Shown here: positions 55,720 through 64,000 of the stretch, piece after piece | How the letters are laid out: the number at the start of each line of letters is the position of its first letter | How positions within the stretch are numbered: the stretch's first letter is position 1 | Origin: Amoebidium appalachense | Taxonomy: Eukaryota > Ichthyosporea | Direction of reading: 5' to 3' | Length of the DNA stretch: 64,000 nt | Assembly: GCA_963693365.1 (NCBI GenBank) | Contig: CAVNZM010000017.1 | Location: 6,138,001 to 6,202,000, forward strand | Notes under the pieces: model-generated | The model's input: the letters and a program-made list of their open reading frames with translations, nothing else | The model's database searches: none | Told to the model about the DNA's origin: nothing | Translations under genes and position numbers: made by a program

Positions 55720-56129
55720 CCCAACCCACAAACACAATGCCCAGGCACTATTCCACACACAAAATGCAGTTATGCTCGTGAGTGCATCGCTCCGCATGCA
55801 CGTATGAAGCCCACCGTCAACTGGCTGGCCTGCACATAGTGGTAGCCCACACACCCACACAACCAATAAGTTCTGTGCTTGTAAAAAATGGAGGCAAGCC
55901 GTGCCCACAAAACTCCCCAGTGCACACCCACCCACCCACCAACACCACCTTCACCCACCGCCACACACACACGTACACACACACGCACCTGCTTCTGCTG
56001 CTGCAGTTTCTGGATCAGCTTGTGCCTGTGCTCACTCAGGTTGGCCGCATTGGCCCTTTGAAGCCGAAACTCTGCCATCTCCTCCTGGTGAAAAAAACAC
56101 CAGTCAGGACATGCCACACACAGATATTG

Positions 56130-56174
<45 letters not shown>

Positions 56175-56367
56175 CGAGTGCATTCTATAGTATTTACACC
56201 GACCCGCTTTTTCCACAAAACTTCCCCACCGGGGGTGGGAAGGAGGAGGAGGAGGGGAGGAGGGGGGGGTTTGAATGCGGAACACGGTACGAAGTATGTA
56301 TACACGACGAGAAGCATGGTGCAGGACACATGCAAAGGCAAACATTCAAGTATGCAACATCAAAGGT

Positions 56368-56409
<42 letters not shown>

Positions 56410-56477
56410 GGGGGGGGAAGGTGTATCAGATTACGACGTACCCATTCAGGACGGCAACATAATGCTAAGGGGAAGGG

Positions 56478-56511
<34 letters not shown>

Positions 56512-56535
56512 AGGGGCAACATAGTGCAAAGCGAA

Positions 56536-56573
<38 letters not shown>

Positions 56574-56859
56574 ACCTGCAGCCACCCCATATCGAGTGTC
56601 GATAATACAAACTAACTCGCACGGGAATCACCACCCTCAGTGAAAGATAGAACACTACAAAAATGCACACGAAAAACCACAGGAGCACACATTCACACAA
56701 CACGTACAACACACACCCTTGCCTTCCACACCCCTCCACCACCCAATCTTTCACTCGACCACAGCATCCCTCAAATACAAACACCACAACACCAGCAACC
56801 AAAACAATGGACAGACGAGCACACACACACACATCCCAACAATGCCCAGGGACCTACTA

Positions 56860-56890
<31 letters not shown>

Positions 56891-56894
56891 CACA

Positions 56895-56938
<44 letters not shown>

Positions 56939-57096
56939 CACGCACACACACACACACACCTCCGTGATGACGCTTGCAAATCCACCTCCATTTTCGTCAT
57001 TCCTCCAACCCAGCACCTGCAGAAATCGTTCTTCCTCCTGTACCAACCGACATCAGATACTACCTCTGAATCCACCCTACTGTAGTTGCAACCAAT

Positions 57097-57136
<40 letters not shown>

Positions 57137-57376
57137 CCCCAGCGTAACCCCGTCTTCCCAACACTCCCCCTTCCCCTCCCCTGTGTGTATGTGCATGTGG
57201 GTGTGGGTGTGGCCACATCTTACAATCCCATCCCCCCCCCCCCCAAAAAAAAAAAAACACACACACACATACACACCCATCCGCCGCCGCCACAACCACC
57301 ATCACGCCTTTAGAAAAACCAATTGCAGTGCATACTACTCCTCTGTCCCTCCCTTCCCCCCCCTCCCCCCAATCCC

Positions 57377-57420
<44 letters not shown>

Positions 57421-57887
57421 AGCCCAAGCTTCTGTCTCTCACCAACCATTCCCTCCCCCCCTTACCCCGGGCACTCAACACAAAAACCACCTTCAACGTT
57501 CCTTCACCTACAACCCATTGAAGAAAGAAGAATGCCAAAACTTCAAGGAAAGAAGAGACGAGTGCGGAAAGCGAAGAGCAACAAACAGGAACCAAAAACT
57601 CACCTCAAGAGACCGAGAGAGCAAACTTGCGCCAGATGTGACACCGTTGATGGAGCTGTGTGTGTGTGTGTGTCCATGTGCATGTGTGTGTGTGTGTGTG
57701 TGCATGTGTGTGTGTGTGTGTGACCATAGATGCGAGTGAGTGTGAGTGTGCAATTGTGAGCCTGTGCGCGCGTATGTAGGCCTACATAAGTGTGGCCCAA
57801 ATGAAGCCTGTCCGTGTGCCCGAGGAGGGCAAAACATCTGAGTATGCGCACGTAATTACACCAAATGACGAACACAACCTTTCTATT

Positions 57888-57935
<48 letters not shown>

Positions 57936-57959
57936 TAAACCCTTCTGCTCTCTCCATCA

Positions 57960-58003
<44 letters not shown>

Positions 58004-58242
58004 CATTAAAAAGCCCTCCGGAGGAACAAGCTAAACCACCACCACCTCAAAGATCTGTCCCTATCTCACCCGCTCCAAACAAACACGCATACAAGCGTAA
58101 CGTTCGACCACATCTATAGCACAGCTGACTTTTTGCATCTTTAGATAGCACCTCTTAACATCACATCCCATCTTTCCCCTTGCTCGCCGCCCCTTCCCAT
58201 CCGTTCTTTCCCTCGACTCCTTTCAAACACACGCGCGCATGC

Positions 58243-58273
<31 letters not shown>

Positions 58274-59397
58274 CAACACACACACACACCATCACACACA
58301 CACGCGCGCACGCACCTTGCCAGACCATCTTCCTCCTGCCCCTTTCTGGGCGCAATGGCCACTGCCTGCGACCTCCCCTGCACGTGCACATTCTCCCCCT
58401 CCCCCTCCCCCTCCGCTCCTTCCTCTCCCGCCTCCCCCTCCTCCTCCCCCACATCCAAACCACACAAAGCATCCACCATCTCTTCCATCCCCTCTTCCTT
58501 CTCTTTTTCTTCATCAGAAAGGTTGGTGGGTGGGCTCGGGGGTGCTGACGTTGCGAGGGAGGCAGGGGGGGTCATGGTGGGCGAGGTGTTGCCGGAGGGG
58601 GTGAGTGTGTGCAGGCGGGGGGGTGCTTGTGCTTGGACCCCCCCTGAGGATGTGCTCCGTTGGAGGGTTCGGAAACCGAGTTGGGTCGGTACCGAACCGA
58701 GCCGGGTCAGGGTTGCGGTGGGTCGGGTCAGCGCTGTGTCGTCACTTGACTGCGGGTGGAAAGAGTGTGAGCAAAATGGTGGGGGCTCAATGTGAACGAA
58801 AATACATTTTGCCATCGTTCCGTCATTGCCGACAATCTTGCAAGTGCGTGTTTCTACAGATGAGAGATGCGACGAGAGGGCGTTTTGTGAGTGTGACGGT
58901 GGTAGTGGAGGCTACGTGAAATTGATGTGACGTGGCTGGCAGCCGAAGAGAGGAAGGGGGAGGAGGAGGAGGGGGGAGGGGAGGGGGGGGGGGGGGGGGG
59001 GGGGGTTTGAATGCGGAAACGGTACGAAGTACGCATACACGATGAGAAGCATGGTGCAGGACACATGCAAAGGCAAACATTCAAGTATGCAACATCAGCC
59101 ATGCGCACAGTATGCGTCATAAGCAGAGCCCATCCTCAGGGAGGGCCCAAGTTCAGAGCCCATCCTCAGGGAGGGCCCAAGTCATCAATTGCGTCTGAGT
59201 TTCGACCCCTTAGCCCGCGTATATACGACTCTCCAACTCAGACCGCAGCATCAACTGAACTTGGGAGGGTCAACCCGTCTTGATCAAAGACGAGCAGGGT
59301 TGCTTATGCAAGCAAGGTGAGCAAAACGGTGAATATGTGTGTGCAAACTAATGCAGTGCAGCGGAAAATGCGTATGTGCTTACAGATGCACGACACA

Positions 59398-59451
<54 letters not shown>

Positions 59452-60062
59452 AGGTCAAATGCAAGGAAATACAGAGAATGCACAGCACACACAAACACTG
59501 CGCAGTCAGCGGGCAAAGTATCAACGTGTCGCTGTACGCAGGTGCACATACACACAGGGAGGGGCCATTTGCCTTCTTCCTTGCCAGCAGTGGTGGGGGT
59601 GCGGGTGCTGCAGGACGTACAGGGGCCTTGGTGGTGGATGTCTTGGAGGTGTCCTTGCTCTTGGCTAGCCGCTAGAATGGGGAATGAAAAGGTACGAACA
59701 AAAATTGCATGTGTTGAGAATACTACCAGCCTGCACGACACAGACTTATTCTCTACACATCTAAGCCTGTTTTTTTTTGTTTTTTTTTTAAAAAAAAAAA
59801 AAGGGAAAAAAAAAGAGAAAAGAAAAAAAGGGCGGGAGGAGGGGGGGGGGGGGGGGGGGGGGTGTTCCTTCCTATATAAACCCTCTTATCCAATACCTCC
59901 TTTTCCTCTTGACAAAGTGTGCAACAACACACACACACACACACACAGACAGACAAACACACACACATCCACACACACACAGAGAGAGAAGAAGACATGC
60001 ACAGGTACACAGCTACCCACAACCGCTTCCGCACCCAGATGCTTGCGCACCCACACAATTAG

Positions 60063-60097
<35 letters not shown>

Positions 60098-61331
60098 CCG
60101 CCACACACACACACACCCGTCCCCCCTCTCCCCCACCCAATCTCCAAACACCCACACACACACAACCCACCCACCTTCATAGGCATGGTGGGCTTTGCAG
60201 GGACCAGGTTCTGATAAAACTCCTTCGTCATCACAGGCCCCTGTGTGCTTGCACTGGCCTGGGGCACAGCCACAGGCGCAGATACCTGCCTAACCACCGC
60301 TGCAGCAACCGTTCCCGCGGGTGGACGAGATATAACCGTTTGGGATATACCCGGTGAATTGCGGGATAGTGGGGGGTCCATGGAGAGGGTGGTGGGGGGG
60401 TTGATGGGGCTGAGGCTGGCTGTGGTAGGGTTGGAGGAGGATGCTTGCGGGTGTGATGGTGCGCGTGTTGTTGTGCGTGTGCGCACATCACTGACACCTG
60501 TGGGGGTGTGGAATGTGTCAGAGTGTAGATAGGTGGGGATATGAAAGAAATGATGTGTTACTACACTCAAAGAGCCCCAGATAGCTTAGAGGGGACCAAA
60601 ATGGGGTTTTTAGGGCGTGACAAAAATGTGTAGTTCAAAGAAAGAGCGCCCTTTGTGTGTGTGCTGGACTGCATGCACGCTGTTACTTGGTGCGGGAAGA
60701 ACTGAAAAGAGTATATCACAAGACAGGTGCTCGTTTGTGCGCTTGCACGTGTCCATGTGTGTGTATCTTATCCGTGCACATGCACGGGAGCAAAGTTGTG
60801 TGTGTGCTGTAACATCTGTGCACATGAATGCCGTGATGACAGAGGGTGACACAACCGTGTTGTGGTGATAACTAACAACACTGGGGAACCAAGAAGAATG
60901 GGGGACAGGTGAAGGGGGCGCCCAGGGGGGGGGGGGGGTGTACGAAGTACGCATACACGATGAGAAGCATGGTGCACGACACATGCAAAGGCAAACATTC
61001 AAGTATGCAACATCAGCCATGCGCACAGTATGCGTCATAAGCAGAGCCCATCCTCAGGGAGGGCCCAAGTCATGGGAAGAGTGACAAAGAGATGCAGCAC
61101 AGCAAATTGGGTATGATGGTATGCCAAACGCTTTTCGAAATCAAACGCACTACTATTTCCCAGCGGTACACACCCAAGCACACAAAACCTGACATGAAGT
61201 GCAACAAGGGGAACATATACGAAACTGAGCCAAAAAATACTTTTGCACCACGGCTTCGCAAAACTCCTGCCACCCAAACGCCCAAACGACGTTGGCATGC
61301 ACATGCATCCCCAAACAGCACACACAGATAC

Positions 61332-61410
<79 letters not shown>

Positions 61411-63023
61411 CCACCACGCACCCCATGCTGATGCCGGGGGTCTGGGGGCCTGTGACGTTGGTTGGCTCCTCCCAATGCGGTCAGTGGCACCGCCTAATGA
61501 CGGCTGCATGGGGAAAAGAGGGGATCAGATACACGGGCATTAAAAACATGCACATTCATACGAATTACCCAGAAAAAGTTGGTGGCGTGCACATGACATA
61601 TTTGGATGCCTGCTTCTGTGCGTGTGGCGCAGTTGTACGTTTCACCGTTATATACTTACAAGTAGGTCTGTGCGCCCGCTGCGTGGGCGCCAACTGAAGC
61701 TGCAGACGTCAGCTGCAGTGGTGTCTGAAATCTAGACTCTCAGAAACTCAGTCTGAGCTGGGGGTCTGCCAGCTGGTGTCTGAAATCTAAGACCCTAGGA
61801 ACTATCTCAGGTGGGTCTGGGCGCCCGCTGCGCGGGCGCCGGTGGAAGGTGACAGTACGGATGGTAGAAAAGAAGTTGGGGTCTGCCAGCTGGTGTCTGA
61901 ATCCTAGACGCTGAAAACTCTCTTTTCTTTCAAGTTGTTTTTTTCGGCCGGTTCAAACCCGCGCAAGGCTTTATATGGTGTTTGAAACAAACGGGGGTCA
62001 AGGGGGCCCACAATCATGCATTCTGTTTTGATTCGATTTCATTAGCCCTTCGAAGAGCTAGCCGGTGATGCGTCCCCTCTGCACTGGCCCCTCTAACGAT
62101 TGGTAAACGCTTTTTGCTAAAAAATGAGGACGTTAAATGGCCAATCACAGCGGGAATTCGTTTTAAAGTTCTTGCCGATTTTGCTCATTAAATGAGCGTT
62201 CCATTGTTGGTTGTTAACTTTATGAAAACTTATACCGAAATAGTGATTGTTGCACCCATTTTTTTGTGATTCGCCCACGAAACCGTCGGATAATCGCATA
62301 TTCTGTTCCGCAATTTAGCGCCCCGACACGTACCCTTCACGTACGTGCGTCGCGGGTGCCTTTTGGACAGTCGTTTTGGGGTTTTTTCCCGCTTATGACA
62401 CCCATACTTTTTGATTAATTAGGTTTTTGATACATGTATACAGCAATTCTTTATTAGCTTTGATTTATTTATGTGTATTTATTATGGATTTTGCGGGCAT
62501 TGAATTACCGACCCCAGCTGGTCAAATTCCGGAATTTGGCTTAAAGGTCGGTTTTTTTGAGTTTGGGTAATGCGAAATGATAAAGCGGCACCCACAGTTT
62601 TAGAAGAATCTTGATGCATCCTTAAGCAGGGGAGACAATATTATTTTCTAAGACCATTTTCTCAAACCACACCATCGTTTGGGCAGCATCAACTAGCGTG
62701 GTACGCCTGCGTGTGTGTGTATAGCGAGTGCATGTGTGTGTGTGTGAGGATTAGCTGAGTGCATGTCTGTGTCTGTGTGTGTGTGTGTGCGTGTGTCTGT
62801 GTGTGTGTGTGTGTGTGTGTAGAGTGAGTGCGTATGTGTTTTTGTGTGTGTGCGGGTATGTGTGTGTGTGCGCGCATGTGCGCACAAGAGTGTGTGCATG
62901 TGCATATGCATCGTGACTCGGCAACTAGAATCCTGATCTGTCCATGCACTTGCAAATGGATGTGTAAATCGAGAAAGGGTGCCGCCAACAAATCACTCAC
63001 ATTACCTAGGTGAGGGCAATGGA

Positions 63024-63058
<35 letters not shown>

Positions 63059-63867
63059 GGGGGGGGGCTCTTACGAAATTTTGCTCGAACGAAGCCCGTT
63101 GCCTGTAGCCTCGTGTTCCGTTCCCCTGCAGAGCAATCACGTTCAAATTCTTCCGTAACAACCCCCCCCCCCCCCCCCTTTCCCCTCAAAAAACCCCACT
63201 TTTACACCTCAAATCTCTCATGGCAATCAACCAGTATCTTGCAAGTGTTGTGTATCTCATGAATATGCAGGCCCCATGCCCCCCCATAGACTCCTACATT
63301 TCACTCGCAGGACGCACCAGAACAACACGAGAACTTCAGTCAGAAGATACCGAGAAAGGGGGAGGCGGGGGGAGGAAAGGGGGGGGGGGGGGAGGAAGAC
63401 AGACAGAGAGGGGGAGGGGAGGGGGGGGGGGGGGGGGGGGGGGGAGGGAGGAAGAGCATGCACGTACCTCATTTCTATCCTCATATCCCCCCTCCTCCTG
63501 CACACCCCCTCCCCGGCCCCCTCTGTCCCTTTGCATATCTATCCACGTCATCGCTCGATTGCGCCCGCGGCGTCTCCCTTCCCCTTCCACCCTTCCCCCC
63601 GGGAGGGGTCGGCCCTGCCTGCCTCCCATAACCACCCCGGGCGCCGCCTATAGAGTCGTGACCTGCACCATACGGCCTCCTATCCCTCTCCTGACCGAAG
63701 CCATTTGAAGGCGAGAAATCATTGCCCCCCGTAAAAACGGGGGGCGCCGCCCCTGACGCGGAGTTTCCCTCTCCGCCCGTGGGTGGATATCCGTTCTGGG
63801 ATGTGGAATTTTGGGGGGTTTCTGAAAACGAGAGCCACTTTGGGGCAAAAATATGGGTGGGGTCCAT
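55405..63867 (-). CDS. GPBP1: Vasculin / GC-rich promoter-binding protein 1 homologue, 10 exons
   Basis: Exons: 63867-63547, 63125-63075, 61503-61422, 60497-60175, 59671-59621, 58749-58316, 57655-57604, 57037-56960, 56084-55989, 55485-55405. Sum 1569 nt, 522 aa (human vasculin about 470). Seen: N-terminal DPTHIFAPKWLSF (vasculin's DFAPAWLNF), a Gly/Arg-rich stretch, FEQNFPSLGG (the EDFPSL core) split across two exons, FYQNLVPAKP (the VYKGLVPKP block), an acidic middle (EEKEKEEGMEEMVD), SLLSRSLEEEERFLQVLGW...ITEEEMAEFR (the C-terminal helix block SSLEAEHRLLKEMGW...LTEDEMREF), and an acidic Ser-rich end. The family binds GC-rich promoters and acts in transcription and mRNA metabolism in the nucleus. 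The donor of exon 1 (GTGGAT) is weak. The start could also be the Met four codons upstream (63879). Confidence 0.87.
56263..56366 (-). mobile_element. Dispersed poly(C)-tailed element, copy 3
   Basis: On the plus strand: G-run, tttgaatgcggaacacggta, gagaagcatggtgcaggaca, aaacattcaagtatgcaaca. In element orientation (minus) it ends in the poly(C) tract. In a vasculin intron. Confidence 0.6.
56860..56959 (-). repeat. (ACGC)n then (CA)n abutting a donor
   Basis: About 80 bases of (ACGC)n followed by (CA)n. On the sense strand this is (GT)n leading into (GCGT)n, starting exactly at the donor of the vasculin exon ending at 56960. Confidence 0.85.
57889..57933. repeat. (TA)n microsatellite
   Basis: About 44 bases of alternating TA in a vasculin intron. 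A second (TA)n lies at 13550-13580 in the RhoGAP gene. Confidence 0.9.
58981..59180 (-). mobile_element. Dispersed poly(C)-tailed element, copy 4
   Basis: The most complete copy. On the plus strand: G-run, tttgaatgcggaaacggtac, ... gcgcacagtatgcgtcataa, gcagagcccatcctcaggga, gggcccaag. The last 30 bases are duplicated in tandem (59123-59180). Confidence 0.65.
59398..59450 (-). repeat. 53-base poly(G) run
   Basis: The longest single-base run I find in the window; poly(C) on the vasculin sense strand, in the intron after the exon ending at 59621. Confidence 0.9.
60926..61073 (-). mobile_element. Dispersed poly(C)-tailed element, copy 5
   Basis: Nearly identical to copy 4 from gtacgaagtacgcatacacg through gggcccaagtcat (60941-61072), preceded by a G-run. 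The high identity of copies 4 and 5, both in vasculin introns, suggests recent activity or local duplication. Confidence 0.65.
61331..61409 (-). repeat. (GT)n on the sense strand just inside a donor
   Basis: Plus-strand (CA)n of about 79 bases. On the vasculin sense strand it is (GT)n starting about 13 bases after the donor at 61421. Confidence 0.9.
61660..61905. repeat. Direct repeats with a perfect GC hairpin
   Basis: ggtctg-gcgcccgctgcg-gggcgcc occurs at about 61664 and 61813. The second copy contains the perfect stem gcgcccgc/gcgggcgc with a 3-base loop. gggtctgccagctggtgtct occurs at about 61760 and 61880, and gtgtctgaaat also at 61722. Period 120-150 bases, in vasculin intron 2. Not recognised as a known RNA gene. 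Confidence 0.65.
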
Positions 63868-64000
63868 TAACGAAACCATTGACGGCACGTTGTGGTTAAT
63901 GTCGTGGTGCCGCCAGCGAGGCAAGCATCGAAATGGGTTAAGAAACAGAAGAATGGGTGTAAACTTCCGTTAAAAAAAACTATAACGTTCGACGTGGGGG
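63868..64000 (-). promoter_or_regulatory. Upstream flank of the vasculin gene
   Basis: Only 133 bases lie upstream of the chosen start. The reading frame stays open for several codons above the ATG (up to TTG at 63924), so an N-terminal extension or upstream exon outside the window cannot be excluded. No TATA box is seen. Confidence 0.3.

Noticed and set aside
61950-61980. tRNA-like B box (ggttcaaaccc)
   Set aside because: No A box, cloverleaf or anticodon arm could be placed around it on either strand.

Overview
The window is nuclear DNA of an intron-rich eukaryote. Five spliced genes and one intronless gene sit among very abundant (GT)n/(CA)n microsatellites, poly(C)/poly(G) runs of 20-50 bases and GC-rich minisatellites. 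The gene set suggests an opisthokont on the animal side, such as a unicellular relative of animals or an early-branching animal: a Sec14-plus-RhoGAP protein of the p50RhoGAP/ARHGAP1 type, vasculin (GPBP1), an ACSF3-type acyl-CoA synthetase and a GH125 mannosidase. The species cannot be settled from the sequence alone. Most of the window is intron, and individual coding exons are 33-900 bases long.

Layout. 7-4696 (minus): a 5-exon metallo-beta-lactamase-fold hydrolase, complete to its stop. 4697-5954: a head-to-head promoter interval with repeated CCAAT boxes. 5955-21574 (plus): a 16-exon RhoGAP with an N-terminal Sec14/BCH-like domain and a long low-complexity tail carrying a triplicated short motif. 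21575-23854: a tail-to-tail interval with one possible membrane-anchor exon. 23855-38005 (minus): an ACSF3-like synthetase of about 19 exons. 38006-39596: a divergent promoter interval. 39597-40940 (plus): an intronless secreted protein with an NlpC/P60-like cysteine-peptidase signature. 40941-45311: mostly repeats, with two orphan exon-like pieces. 45312-52376 (minus): a 7-exon type II membrane GH125 alpha-mannosidase. 52377-55404: non-coding. 55405-63867 (minus): a 10-exon vasculin homologue.

The genes do not form a pathway. They are unrelated housekeeping and regulatory functions: mitochondrial malonyl/acyl-CoA activation, Rho GTPase control, glycan trimming and transcription. Exon chains were built by joining conserved peptide blocks with matching splice phases. 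Summed coding lengths come out as whole codons for all five spliced genes, which supports the models. Three joins needed a special assumption: a phase-matching microexon in the RhoGAP, a non-GT donor in the synthetase, and the first donor of vasculin.

The most interesting observations concern genome architecture. First, about 20 of roughly 50 introns have a poly(C) tract on the sense strand immediately inside the 5' splice site. Second, other introns start inside (GT)n and/or end in (CA)nCAG, so their ends are complementary. Third, a dispersed element of about 130-150 bases recurs in several introns, always running into a poly(C) tract at the same end, as a retroposon with a poly(C) instead of a poly(A) tail would.
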